Source: Laguncularia racemosa
Taxonomy: Eukaryota; Streptophyta; Magnoliopsida; Myrtales; Combretaceae
Direction of reading: 5' to 3'
Length of the DNA: 64,000 nt
Assembly (NCBI GenBank): GCA_037954665.1
Contig: JBBMOL010000603.1
Span: forward strand, 62,001 to 126,000
The translations under genes were made by a program, and so were the position numbers. Numbering within the stretch: position 1 is the first letter of the stretch; every line of letters starts with the position of its first letter. Shown here piece after piece: positions 22,385 through 34,901 of the stretch. The notes beneath the pieces were generated by a model. The model did not search any database and was not told the origin of the DNA. It saw only the letters and a list, made by a program, of their open reading frames with translations.

Positions 22385-23744
22385 TTATAATAAAAGACAT
22401 AAAGTAAAATATGAGCAATTTGGATCATCATCCAAATCAAGTTCTAAAAGTGTCGAAGGTGTCGAAAATTTTCCCATCATTATACTTAATTGACTTATAT
22501 TTTGATTTTAGGTCCTTAAAATCAACTTTGAATGAAATGAAGCAATTTCACATAAGTTTCACACGAATTGGAAAGAAAACTATCAAGTTGCATAAGTAGA
22601 ATGGAAGGCATGACCTTAAACACAAATGTGTTGGGAGTCGTGTCAAGCTTATAGAGAAAGGCCTAATGTATGACCATGCTAGAAGCCTACAAAAGTATAA
22701 GGGTATAAACATGGTTGTGATGGAGACTATGTTGAAGCCAATTTGTAATTTTTTGAGAAAATTCTTTGTTAAGAGATACATGGGCATTTACTCAACCATG
22801 TCGCATGTGAGTACCACTTTCTTTTTCAATTAAAGCAATTGAAAATTACTTTCCCAATTTATAAACAACATTAAAAATGCAATTTCTAGGAAGCTACACT
22901 TTTCATAAATGAGAGGAACATGATCACAATAAAAGTAACATAGAGTCCAAGCCAGAGATATAGAGTTTTAGAATCAGAATTATAGTTGTAGAATTTTACT
23001 ATTGGTATTGAATTTTTATGTTTGTCTTTATACATTATTTTTATAGTTTTATTTTTAATCTCAATATGATACTAACTTAATTTTCCTTTTTTGCTTGGTT
23101 ATAATAAACCCTAGAATGAAAGTGTGATTGATAGTTGTTTATTCAATGAAATTATTAATATTCTTGTGACCCAATTATGTATGCTTTATTATTTTCACAT
23201 TAATATTATTGGTGTATTAGTTTGAAGTTTGATTTCATACATAATGATCGAGAGATCATATGTTTGAATAAATATATTATAATTAAAAGGAGTCGTATGC
23301 AATCCTAAAAATAAAATAACGTAAATATTTCAAATTATATTCAAATCTAATAGTAAAATTCACCAATCGAAAGTAATACGATTATAGGTGTTTTAATTAG
23401 TAAGTGATTCCAATTAATTAACATAAAGTTATAAATTAGTTGACTCAAGAGAACTATTAATTTAAATTAGGAATTCCCATGATCTAAAAATATAATAATA
23501 AAATTTAATAATAATTAATTAATTACATTAATAATTTTAAGGGAATTCAATATTTAAGTACGATTTCATATATTGCAATTTCTTACTTGCTAATTTTATC
23601 ATTAGAATTTGACAATTAGATAATAAGAGAAAAGGTTCATACTAGTTTTTTATGGGATTGATACTCAATATTGTTATTCACCTTATTATAAAATCAATAG
23701 ATATACTTACCTATAGTTCTAGGATGGAGGATCAACTGATATCA
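22385..23744 (+). repeat. Element G 3' LTR, second segment
   Basis: This is the remainder of the G 3' LTR after element F. The part from 23040 aligns with 1-705. The earlier part contains a decayed 'acaaatgtgttgggagtcgtgtc' near 22624-22650, reminiscent of the CACGGCCGTG-type motif of other LTRs here. The terminal sequence GATATCA ends at 23744. Confidence 0.6.
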
Positions 23745-25549
23745 ATAATGTTCCTACACTGTAGAACGAAGTTGACTAATTGGGTAATCGACATCACCCA
23801 TAGGCAATGTAGATTTAGAGCATTTAGAGGTTTTACGTTTTAGCAGTAAGAGGGTGACTAGAGATTCTATTATCAGCTAGTTGAGTTTCAACTTCTTCTA
23901 GTTTGTGAACATCCGTATGCCTCGAAATAAATGTAATTTCTACGAGTACAATGACTTTGTTGGTGTATTTCATTAGCTGAAGGCATCTACAACAATAAGA
24001 AGATGACCAAGGTTATTTATTATTAAATGAAACTATAAGATGAGTCAATTTACAATATAATAATGAAAAAAAAATTGTCATCTTGAAAAGAATATATGTC
24101 CAAACAATATTGGTCATTAAATTTGTTTCAAAATTTTCATTAAAACAGTGGCATGTTTCAACAATAGATAAAACATATATTATTTTGAATATGTTACGAA
24201 TATGTAGTGTAAAGTACAAGTTTTTGCTATAAATATTTCTAGACAATGGACAGAGTCTGGTTTTAAAAAGATAAGGCACATGGGTGTTATTGGACACTGG
24301 CAATTGGTATTTGGGAAGACTGTATCAGTGCCTTAACTTTTTTCAAAAGGCTTTGCTTAATGCTTGTAAATTTTTACGTGGAGAATCGATTTTCATAAAA
24401 AGAGAGTAGCAAGTTGGAAATATAAGACAATACAAGAAAGATTAGTTGTGGTGACCTTTGAATTTAAATAATCAGGATGAGACAAGACGCTTTAATCTTT
24501 TGCATGTGTAAAAGTTATATACGACTGTGTCTTTCTTTTATTGGATTTTTATCCACTACTTTATCATGTATTTGTGTATGATGTCATTTACAATTATATT
24601 CATAATAACAAAGGAAAAAGAAAATAAATAATAAAGAAATTAGATAACACTTACAGTTGCAGACGTTGAAGCTTTGGTGAATCATGACGAGAAATGACAA
24701 TGACCGGACCTTGAAAAGAGGCTGAGATGAGAGATTAGGGGCGACAAAAACAAAAGGATAATCAGGGTTAGAGATTTAGACTAAATGCAGAATGCGGCCG
24801 CGGGGTAAGGTTGAAAAAGAAAAGCCGCTTATTTTTCAGTGCCGCTTATTATATGTTTTTTAAAAGAGAATCAGTTTGGATAGGGCTTAAACAACTCAAC
24901 TCAATTCGATTTTATAAACTAAATTGCGAACAATTATGAACCAATTCGAAATATAAAAAAAAAATTATATTTTATAATACAATTCTGATTTTAATTCAAT
25001 TTAATTTAATAAACATTCTTATTTACATTTATTCGTAAATCAATATGGACTAGCACACTTTATATGGTTCAAGTCACATATCATCGTTTGAATTGATGAT
25101 CTTGGCTTCTAAATATGCTAAAATATATGGCTTGAAGCTTGGCTCGACTCACGGATTCTTGCCACTTTAGTCTTTATCCCAGGTTCACATCAAGATTTTT
25201 TGTTCATGATAATCCGATATCCCAGCGATGGACGTACATGAAACTCTAAAGAGACACGATGCAACACAAGCACAATGTTTGCGAGTTGCATTACTCTATT
25301 TCGTGTAGGAGCTATTCAATGGGACTATTAACAATTTTAATTGGTTTTTAAGAACTTGTGGTGATGCATGGTCTACAAGTGGTAGATAACCTAATCTTCT
25401 AATCTAGAGTCTGATTTTACATATACCGTCGCAATAAATCATCATAATTTAAAAAGAAAGAAAAGAAATTTTTAATAATACATACTTCTAAGTAATCCAA
25501 AACAATTAAAAAAAGACTATCTACTCATCTTTTCTAATCCCAATGCCTG
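23745..25549. other. Unassigned AT-rich DNA with one GC-richer patch
   Basis: I see no gene I can support. The patch 24655-24845 is richer in GC (contains GCGGCCGC at 24795) and ends in a short direct duplication of CCGCTTATT (24826 and 24843). Read on the minus strand it has AACTGTAAGTGTTATC at about 24646-24661, which would fit a splice donor after a leader exon, but no coding exon follows that I can recognise. The stretch 24890-25010 has decayed runs of 'aactcaattcgatt' of the type found in small plant repeats. Confidence 0.35.
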
Positions 25550-26815
25550 ATGCAGATGAACTTTGTATGTTCGATGGTGACAATTCGTTATGACCCAAAG
25601 GTTATCGGGCAAAATACTAGGTTATATGGCATCCTAAAAAAAGAAATTGATGTTAAACATCCTGAAGGTTTTGTACGAAAGGAGCAAAAAGATAAAGTCT
25701 ATTTATTGAAAAAGACCTTGTATGATTTAAGACAAGCTCCTAGAGCTTAGTACAGTAGAATAGATAAATATTTTTTATTATGGTTTTAGTAAAATTCTCA
25801 ATGTATCTGCTTTGTATGTAAAGAAATTGGAGATTAATCTTCTTATTATGTCACCGTATGTGGATGATCCTTCAATAATAGGTAGCAATGATGAACTTGT
25901 TAATTAATTCAAAATTGAGATAATAAAGTGTTTTGAAATAAATAAAAAAAAAAAAACCTTCGAGAGATGACATTTTTTCTTGGAATGGTGATTAAGTAGT
26001 ACGGTCAAGGTATTTTTGTAGGTCAACAAAAGTATGCTAAGGAAATTCTTAAGAGGCTTCGTATGAGGAGTACTCCTATGAATCAAAGGAAAAATTAATC
26101 AAAGATCATGGTTCAAAGGACGTTGATGAGTTACCTTATAGAAGTCCAGTTGGATGTTTGATGTACCTTACTGCAACCAAACTAGACATTCTTCATGCTT
26201 TTTTCATGCTTACTAGATATCTAAATTGTGCTAACGTGGAACATTTCAAGGGTGCTAAAAGAGTGCTGAGAGATGTCAATGGGATTGCTAATTATGGAGT
26301 CATGTATGAACGAACACATGAAATTAACTTCCATGGATTTTCTTATAGTAACTAGGTAGGATCAAGTGAAAATATAAGAAGTACATCTAGATACTATTTC
26401 TCACTAAGATCTAGAATATTCTTTTGAAGATCAAAGAAGCGAGTGATTGTTGCACAATCAATAACTGACGCAGAATTTGTTGCTGCTATGGGGGCTGCTA
26501 ATCAAGCACTATGATTAGAAAATTACTAGTTGATTTGCATATGGAGCGGAAGGAAAGTACAAAGATCTTTGTTGGCAACCAAGCTACTGTTACAATTTCA
26601 AAAAAAAAAATCAGTTTTCTGTGGAAGAACAAAGCATTTAAATATCAAGTTATACATTCTCAGGCAAGTCTAAAATGAAGAGGAAATTCAACTACAATAT
26701 TGCAAAATTGAAGAACAAGTAGCCAATATCTTTACCAAGCCTTTACCTCATGGGAAGTTTGAAAATCTAAGGAAGAAGATAGGAATTTGCCTTAGTATCT
26801 ACCATAAGCTATCGA
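25550..26815 (+). pseudogene. Ty1/copia RT-RNase H remnant
   Basis: Broken frames encode the middle and end of a copia polyprotein. The RT block has 'GFVRKEQKDKVYLLKKTLYD' and 'LRQAPRA' (25660-25747). The active-site region reads 'SPYVDDPSIIGSN' (25848-25886; the usual form is YVDDII). The connection block 'YRSPVGCLMYLTATKLDI' lies at about 26138-26195, 'RYLNCANVEHFKGAKRVLR' near 26215-26270, and RNase H parts 'SITDAEFVAAMGAANQAL' near 26460-26510. The C-terminal block 'QVANIFTKPLPHGKFENLR' (26715-26775) is the standard copia tail. There are at least six stops and one or more frameshifts. No gag or integrase is visible, and I could not identify LTRs, so this is a fragment. Confidence 0.85.
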
Positions 26816-27190
26816 TTTTAGGAACTAATTGTTTGTTTTATTTATTTATTGATTGTTACTTGTTTTAGATTAAGTAAGCATTAAAGTAGGAAGTTGTTTC
26901 AGATTTTTAGGGTGTTTTTTGCATTTTCAGGAATCTTTTGTATTTAAGGAATGTTGATATTAACAATATTTAGAGCTTAATCTCCAACACTCATCCAAAC
27001 GCATATTTTCCTTATGCCTCCACAATATCAACTAGTAGGGAAAAAATGTTTAAAACACTCTTAAGATCTTGATTTAGAACAACTTTTTGAGAAAAATGAG
27101 TATCAAACAACAGCTAAAGGAATATATATATATATATGTATATATATGTCATGATTCAGTGGTCTATAACAAACCAATGCTTATGAGCAA
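26816..27190. other. Unassigned spacer after the copia remnant, with a TA microsatellite
   Basis: The segment 26880-26960 resembles the start of a copia 3' LTR in composition, but there is no second copy to test this. A TA repeat lies at 27122-27150. No gene is visible. Confidence 0.4.
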
Positions 27191-30100
27191 TTCTTATTTA
27201 CTTTAGATCGTAATCAAGCTAAAGTAATTGAAGAAGACAGTGATGCCTCGTCGAAACAGGGGAAATGATGTCATAAGAGTAATAGAAGTTTTACTTTCTT
27301 ACCTAAGAAATTGGAATAAGCATACATTTTTAATTTTACAAGTTCAAAAAAGAAAGCTTATTTCCACTTTAAATCAATTGATTCAACAAATTTCACAATA
27401 GCTATCCTTTGAATTAATACAAATGGAGAGAAGTTTTAGAGAACAGTTAGATATAATATTAGATAGGGAAGGATGGTTATGAAAAATGAAAGCAAGAGAC
27501 AAATGGATTAAGGATTGGGAGAGAAATACCAAGTATTATCATTTTTTGGTTCTTAATAGAAGAGTAAAGAATTAGATTTTGGCTCTTAAAGACCATATGG
27601 GAGCATGAAAATTTGAGCAAGAAAAAATACTAGAGATCATTCGTAAGTATTTGAAGGATCTATTTGAATCAAAGAGAGCACTTGGAGAGACACATAATAT
27701 AATTCGACATGAACTACATAGAGGACTAATAGAATTTGAAAAACAATCGCCGATAAAAACAATTACAAGTGGGGAGATGTGAAGAGTAATATGTTCTATT
27801 GGACCATGGAAAGCTCCGAGAAAGTACATACATATATTTTTAGAAGATGTTAAGGGAGTTCATTAAAGATTCAATGGAACATTTAATGGTCAAATGTTAT
27901 AAAGCAAAACATTCCTTGACAAATCAATCAAACCCACTTGGTGTTGATTTCTAAACAAGGAACAATAAAGACTACTAAACAAATTCAACCAATAAGATTA
28001 TGCACCACATTATACAAAATTTTATCAAAAATCCTTGTAGGTTGAATTACGGGATATCTAGATTCAATCATTCATCCAAATTAAGCTAGTTTTATTCCTA
28101 GCAAAGCGGCTAACAATATCATTTTGATCAATGAGAGTCTTCATGGTCGTAGGGAAAAGAAGAACAAATATAAATGGATACTGATAAAAATTGATTCAAA
28201 ATAGGCTTATGATATAAATAGAATGGGGCTTTGTTTATTGGGTACTAAAGAGTTTAAAATGTACTTAATAACCAAAGGAGATTCATAGGAAATTGTATAA
28301 GTTCTACTTTAATTCAAATATTAGTCAATGGAAGTTGTTTGCTTGACTTTTGCCCTAGTAGAGGTTTAAGACAAGATGATTCTTTATCATCTTATCTATT
28401 CATTATGTGCTTGAAATCCTTTAGTCGAGTGATAGTAGAAAAAAAAGTACAAAAAGGCACATGGATGCCTTTTTAGCAATGGGGTAGTAATTCAAGGATA
28501 TCTCATGTCGTGTTTATTAATGATGCTATGTTGATAGCAAAAGAAAATAGGGAGAATGTGGATATAGTGAAATAGGTTTTAGATAATTTCTTCTTATTAG
28601 CAAGGTTAAGAATAGTCAAGCTAAGTCATCAATCTTTTTCTCAAGTAATGTTTAAGAAGATGTAAGGCAGGAATTAGCTAAACTATTAGGTTACAAAGTT
28701 GTAGAGAATTTTAGAAAATATCTAAGATATCCTCATCAACAAGGTAAAGCACCCACAATGTCTCAAATGAATTTTATCATTGAAAAAGCATAGAAAAAAT
28801 TTAAGTGAGTAGAAGGCAAGGCACCTAAGCATGGCAGGGAGATTAGTTCTAGCAAAATCAACATTGGAATCTTTGCCCATTTACTACATGCAAGTAAGCA
28901 AATTGCTGGCTAGAGCAAATTATTCAGAATTTTTTTATGGAATAGGCAGCTAGATATGTACATAGAAGGCAAATTGGGTGAATTATAGAAATTTTTCTAT
29001 ACCCAAAGAGTAGAAAGAATTAGGGTTTCCAAATATAAAAATAAAAGATAAAGCAGGTATATTGAAAAGAAGATGGGAACTCAAGAATAGGAAGGTTCTT
29101 TAGACTCAACTCATTAAGGTGAAATATAAAAGGCTTTAGAAAAACAATGATATAGAAAATTCAAAAACAACTTCCCCCCTTGTTAAGTAAATTATAAAAG
29201 TAGGGCATTAGTAACAATAAAATGGCCTTTCCATTCTAGGTGATGGGAGATCCAAACCAAATTGGGAGGACAGGTGGAATTTTGTACTGAAGAGATTATT
29301 TGGGGTCATTTACATCAACAAGCTTTGAATTTATCGATTTATGTGTGTTGGATAGAAAAAAAAAATGGAATGAAGATAAGATAGGCTTTCCAATCTCAAA
29401 TCTACTAGGTTATCAAATTAAACCAATTATTTTAAGGAATTCAATGAAAGATCAAAAAGGTGCTTTACAAGGAATAAGACAAATCCCTTCTTTAAAGGAC
29501 ATCTGCACCTAATCAGAGCACAAAACAGTAGATGTGAATAGGAATTAGGAATGGATCAAATCATAGTTATTCTCCAAAAATTAAGCTACTCCTATGGAGG
29601 ATTCTTAAAAACAGCTTACCTACAGCTAAAAATTTAATGCAAAGAAAGATAAAGGGTAATGCCTAATGTAAGGCTAATTAAAAGAATCAATCGAATCGTA
29701 GATTGAACTAGACCAAATCAAACTACATCATAAATTAAATTTAAACCATCTTTTTAGGTTTAAAAAAATTGTGAATTGAACCAAACTGAACCGTTTTCTT
29801 TAAGGTTCAAAAAAATTATAAATAAAACCAAATCATTTCAAACCAAATTGAACCATAAGAAGTAAATAAAATAAAATAGCTGTAAAAATCTATAAAATGT
29901 ATAATAAAAAAGGAAGATTCCTTATTGCTTATTCAATTCCTCCTCTTATTTGGTTTTTATTGAGTAACTTACTAGTTTTTTATTTTGTATTTTTTCTTAA
30001 TAGTTTATATAAAAATCAAAATTACCTAGAGAGTAATAATAAAAAATCCTAAAAAAAAAAAACTAAATGGTTATTGAAAATGGGAAGCGATATACAAAAA

Positions 30101-30915
30101 ATGATAATAAATTAAATCTTTTTTGTATCAAATATAATTTTCTATGATTTACTGACTTGCATATAGAAAAAAAAAATAATAATACGTATAAAACGATTCA
30201 AATTGTGAATCAAACCTAGCCAAAGCAAACAGCATTTTTAGGCTTGAAAATTTTATGAACCGAGTTATATAATTAGGCTTAATTTAGGGAAGAAAAAATA
30301 ACATATCGTATAAGATTCAAGGGAAAAATCGTATCGAAGAAAATCATACACATTCCTAATTTAATGTCTTTTATGCAAAGATCTAAATGAAACCCTATGG
30401 CATGTCTTTAAAGATTATTTAGCAAGGAGTAATGAAATTTACTGTGGGAATTTTTTCCTAACAATCATGAAAAAGTACATGGAGACTTTCATAAATGGGT
30501 GAGATGCAATACTTAAATAAGGAAAAAATGATTTAATGAATCCTTACCCGTCTAATGAATTTTATTTTTTTTATGCTGTGGAAAATTTGGTGGTTAAGGA
30601 ATAAAAAGTTATTTGTTGAAATTTTCACATTAGATAATCTTTACTAGCATATCAAGCAATTAGCTCACGAAAGTTGGGCTTATATGAAGCAATAAGAAAT
30701 TGTTTACAACATTCATAGAATTAATATTAGATGGCAACCACCAAGAAAAGGGGATAGGTGAAGTCAAACACAAAAGGCTTAGTGATCACAAGCACAAATC
30801 AAGCAACTGTAAGGGGAAATTATCAAAGATGATCATAGAAGATTGTTGTTTGGTTTTACAAAGAAAATACGTCAACTCAGTATCTTACTTACCAAGCTGT
30901 AGGGAATCTATTGGG
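27191..30915 (+). pseudogene. L1-type LINE, ORF2 remnant (RT to RNase H), first part
   Basis: Many broken frames together read as a plant L1-type ORF2. In order: the region before RT with 'KARDKWIKDWERNTKYYHF' (27485-27545); 'IGPWKAPRK' near 27798-27825; the RT core with 'WILIKIDSK-AYDI' near 28180-28220, 'GLRQDDSLSSYLFIMCLKSF' near 28365-28425 and 'SHVVFINDAML' near 28503-28535 (FINDA where the catalytic FADD would be); then 'SMAGRLVLAKSTLESLPIYY' near 28828-28890 and 'GDGRSKPNWEDRW' near 29238-29278. A C-terminal block with 'LCKDLNETLWHVF' follows the insertion at 30368-30410. An RNase H domain starts near 30720 ('IRWQPPRKG') and reads to 'LFGFTKKIRQLSILL' by 30890. Stops include several TGA at Trp positions, so this copy is older than the gypsy elements. 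Element H splits it at 30920; it resumes at 48487. Confidence 0.8.
29670..30361. mobile_element. Insertion of ~690 bp in the LINE, flanked by TAATGT
   Basis: The LINE frame stops at 29669 and resumes at 30368 in phase if one TAATGT (29664-29669 or 30362-30367) is removed. The intervening DNA is therefore an insertion with a 6-bp or slightly longer duplication. It is AT-rich, noncoding, and carries repeated short blocks of 'gaaccaaa' and 'accaaatca' (29700-29860) and 'gaatcaaacc' (30210). I see no convincing terminal inverted repeat and no LTRs. It could be a MITE, a SINE-like element or a non-autonomous element of another class. Confidence 0.65.
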
Positions 30916-30920
30916 GTTTC

Positions 30921-32875
30921 TGTAATGCCTTAAAACCTGAGCTACACTATTACTCGGATAACACGTTAAGATTCTAAACCAACTCTGATACCTTTTTATT
31001 TGTTAATTCACATATAAAGACATTCAATACATTCCACAAACTTTAAAACCAATATCACAAATCCATATTCAACATCTAATACAATGGAGGTGTATAAAAC
31101 TCTAAATTAACGTTCTCCAAATGATACTAACTATTACATCTAAATAACAGAATTCTCTCTAATTAGCAATCACCATAGTAGTAATGGTAACTATCTTCTT
31201 CCTCTCTTTATGGTTCACCTAATCCTAGGTTATCTTCTAGGTTATCATCTCCATCAATGCCTGCATCTAAAAAAAAGGTTCCTCGAAGGGTGAGCTAATG
31301 CCCAACACATATAACACATGCACATACACATGATCAAACATAAACATATATCATATGCGTCATATAGTACTTAAAACACAAGCAACCATTTCATGATACA
31401 ATTTAAGTCTACAAACAACAATGGGGTACTCATAACCCCAATAACACACTTAACTAATTTGGAACATGAATTGGTGATGGGAATTGCCACTACGAGCCTC
31501 ACACCCATGATCTCTTAACCTTTAAACTTGGTGATAAGAACCACCACTACGGACCCCACACCCATGTCCACTTAAACACTTAAATTTGGTGATGAAAATT
31601 GCCACTATGGGCCCTACACCAATATTGGCCCCACACCAATATCCACTTAAACACTTAAATTTGGTGATGGGATTACCACTACAAGCCCCACACCAATATC
31701 TACTTAAATACTTAATCCAACATTTAACCCAGATCATTTCCAAGCACAACTCCACAAGGGACAATGTCACACAAGGATCATTGGGGTGCTCCTTAGGAAT
31801 CTGCCACTATGAGCCCCTAGGCTGAGCTAACCTTATATAGCATACAACTTAAAAACTCATGCCAAATCATTTAACTTAATCAATTTCCATAATTGCAATA
31901 ACTTAAACAAACACAGAACAACACATAAGTTACATGTACCTTAAGTCCTAATCTTAAGCACTTCTAGTGCAGCAATGATCACTTCTTAGTACTAGTTTAA
32001 GAATAATATAATGCCCTTAATTTCTCTAAATCTATTAGGTTATCCAAAGTCTTACTAATTATCTAAGTTGCATGAAGTTATGTTTCACTCAAAACGGCCA
32101 TGTTAGAGGTCGTGTAGCTCAACACAGGTTAATATACGACCATGTCAAAGGTTGTGTATCTTTCAATGAGTTTTAGGTTCAACATGGTCGGAACACGGCT
32201 GTATAGATAGATCTTTTATTTCTTAGTATGTTTTACATTTAATACAGTCGAAACATGACCATGTAGACAAGCCATGTATCTCTCGATATGTTTCGAGTTT
32301 AACACAGTCAAAACACAACCATTTAGACAGGTTGTGTATCTCTTGGTAGTTTCTTATGAACCCTAATTCCTCTATACCAATTCATCCTAATCTCATTTAT
32401 TTTTATTCTTAGGTTTAATTTGACCCTTAAACATGTATTTTCTCCTCAATTAACATAGATTAGAATTCTTACATTAGAATTTCTATAAATCGAATCTTTG
32501 ATCGATTAATTATGATGCTCGCTATATCCCTTCCCGAAATTTGGATTTTGGTTCACACATGGATCGAAAAGCGATTAGATTATCAATTCCACATGGAAAA
32601 ATCATCGATTCATTACCTTTCTTACCTAGTTTACTCAAAACCATCCCTATGGTTCAATAGACTACCTTTTTCCTTTGAAGAGAGTCTCTTATTCCATCTG
32701 TGTTGTTACTATGAGAGGGTGAAAAAGAGGAGAGCTAGGTTAAGATAGTGATTTATACTGTGATTGATAAGGACCCATTTGCCCCTCAAATATTAATGAA
32801 ATCCCAATTATGACCTTGGTTTTACATTATGAAATTTATAAATGAATTATAAAATAAGAAAATTCAAGTATTACA
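30921..32875 (-). repeat. Element H 3' LTR
   Basis: This 1955-bp LTR starts TGTAATGCC and ends AGTATTACA on the plus strand. It contains four tandem units at 31468-31717 and decayed CACGGCTGTG/CACGACCATG-type motifs at 32090-32345. Confidence 0.93.
31468..31717 (-). repeat. LTR minisatellite in element H, four units of 58-75 bp
   Basis: Units begin near 31468, 31528, 31588 and 31661. Each has the pattern GGTGATGRGAA(T/C)YRCCACTAC, then GCCCCACACC, then CACTTAAAC. The other LTR of H (47106-47284) has three units and the related LTR of J has about two (61050-61190). Confidence 0.8.
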
Positions 32876-34217
32876 TTCCCCCCTTATAAAAACTTTCGTC
32901 ATCGAAAGTACTTAATTATAGAAGAGTTCTAGATACTTCTTCTAGTTCTCACGTCGCTTCCCTTTCTATCTGATTGGTTCATTGCATTTTAACATAGGGG
33001 ATTACTCTCTATCTTAAAGCTTGCTCCTTAGTATCCACAATTCTGATTGGCCTTTCCACAAACAATAGGTTTAGCTGCACATTCAGTGTTCTAAAGCTAC
33101 TATCTAATCCGGGTCGAGTACATACTTCCTCAGCATGGATACAAATAATACATCATGTACTCCACCTAAACTTGGTGGAAGAGCTAACCTATAAGCCATT
33201 GTACCTATTCTTTCCAAAATTTCAAACAAGCCTATATACCTTAGGTTTAGCTTTTCTTTCAACCCTAATTGGATTACCTCTTTTGTTGGAGAAATTCTTA
33301 ATAGGACCTTTTCCCATAATTAAAATTCCAAAGAGTGTCTTCTCTTGTTTGCATAGCTCTTCTATTGAGATTAGGCTGTCTGTATTCTCTACTTAATTAG
33401 TTTCACCTTATTTACTATCCCTTGTACTAAATCTAGCCCCATTATCTATCTTTCTCCCACTTCATCCTAGTGTAGTGGGGATCTACACCTTCTTCCATAA
33501 AGAGCTATGCAGGCATTTAGATGGTTACCTAGTAATTGTTATTATAGGCAAAATTTACCAAAGTTATGTGCTCATTCCAATTATCTTCAAAATCTAGTGC
33601 ACATGTTTTGAGCACATCTTTCAATATCTATATAGTCCTCTCAGACTATGCTAAACTGCAGTTTAGTACCCAATGCTTTACGTAAGCTACTCCAGAATCT
33701 ATTTACAAACCTCATATCTCTATCAGAAGTGATGGTCACTAGCACACTATGCAGTTTAATTTTCTCTTGTATGTATATTTAAGCCAGTTTCTCCAACTTG
33801 TATCCCACTTTGATAAGTATAAAGTGAGCAGACTTTGTTAACCAGTCCACTATTACCCAAACTATATCCTGCTTCTCTCTAGTAATTGAGAGAGTTGTAA
33901 CAAAGTCCATTGTCACATGTTTCCATTTCCACTCTCGTACTAAAAGAGGCTGTAACTCTCCAATCAGTCTTTGATGTTCTATTTTGATTTGCTAACATGT
34001 AAGGTATCTAGTTACATACTCAACTATCTCTCTTTTCATGTTTCTCCACTAGTATCGACTCTTTAAGTCCTTAAAAATTTTAGTGCTTCTAGGGTGTATT
34101 ATGTAGGCTAAGTAGTATACCTCTTTCATTATCTCTTTCTTCAGTTCCATATCATTTGGCACACAATCTCAATCTATATTTTAAGATCCCTTCTACATCC
34201 AAATTGAATTCCAAGGC
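32876..34217 (-). pseudogene. Element H integrase remnant
   Basis: On the minus strand, broken frames read as a Ty3/gypsy integrase. Blocks seen are 'GILKYRLRLCAK' near 34170, 'WKWKHVTMDFVTTL' near 33900 (first catalytic Asp), 'VIVDWLTKSAHF' near 33830, 'ITSDRDMRFVNRFW' near 33710 (second Asp) and 'LRKALGTKLQFS' near 33660. The region around the third catalytic residue is lost. The C-terminal 'YRLALPPSLGGVHDVLF' and 'VSMLRKYVLDPD' lie near 33110-33220. A weak chromodomain-like tail may follow near 32950-33050, which would suit the Del/Tekay chromovirus group. Many stops and at least two frameshifts rule out function. Confidence 0.75.
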
Positions 34218-34222
34218 CTTAT

Positions 34223-34901
34223 TAATGCGTGTAACCCTAGGTATGTTAAACTTAGAACCCCAACGATGCTAGTTGGTTTCAATTATCCCGAGGATCGTCT
34301 TGAATAAGTGATGCGTAACTAGACCCCAATCAAACCCATTGATTGTAACCTAAGTTATCAAAAGTTATTCCTAGTAATTCGGTTAAGAATCCTATAGAAA
34401 AGTTCTTTTGCAAAAGAACAAAAAGAGGTATTTTGTATCTCACAAAAAAGATGTGTTTTCATATATCAAAGTTGTCTCTTAGCTGGCCCCTAGCATGGTA
34501 TATATAGCACACGAATATAATATGGAAAAAAACCTAACACAATATGGAAATCTTAAGTTACCTATTCTATCCTTATTCTTGTGTTACCAAGTAAGCAACT
34601 AAATAGCATGGAAAACAAACCAACAAATAAGAACAAAACCGAATGTATCTTCTAATGTATTGTCGATGCAAATATATAATATTCCTAAAATATTTCATCC
34701 CTCCATGGTTACATGAATCAAGTTGACACATGTATTTTTTCCTTTTGTGTAGCTTGATTCCCGAGCCCGCAAGTCCATGACTAGTCCTTATAGAGCTTCG
34801 TTCATCCTTTTAACTCTAGCTCGGGTTATCGAGCCTCCAATACCATGTAATGGATCATGAGATTTTGGCTCCTTCCTTTGTGATGCTAGCGATCCTCATC
34901 A
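34223..34901 (-). repeat. Element E 3' LTR
   Basis: A 679-bp LTR; on the minus strand it starts TGATGAGGATCGCTAGCATC after a purine tract (GAGGAAGGAGGGAA, 34903-34916). The outer end is placed at TAATGCGTG, which would be TGATGCGTG before one G-to-A change. That end rests on the near-match of the flanking 5-mers. Confidence 0.65.

Noticed and set aside
24013..24303. A 96-residue minus-strand frame in the spacer.
   Set aside because: AT-rich, no motif, no neighbouring exon signals I trust.
26880..27000. A copia LTR after the copia remnant.
   Set aside because: There is no second copy in the window and no purine tract that would define its start.
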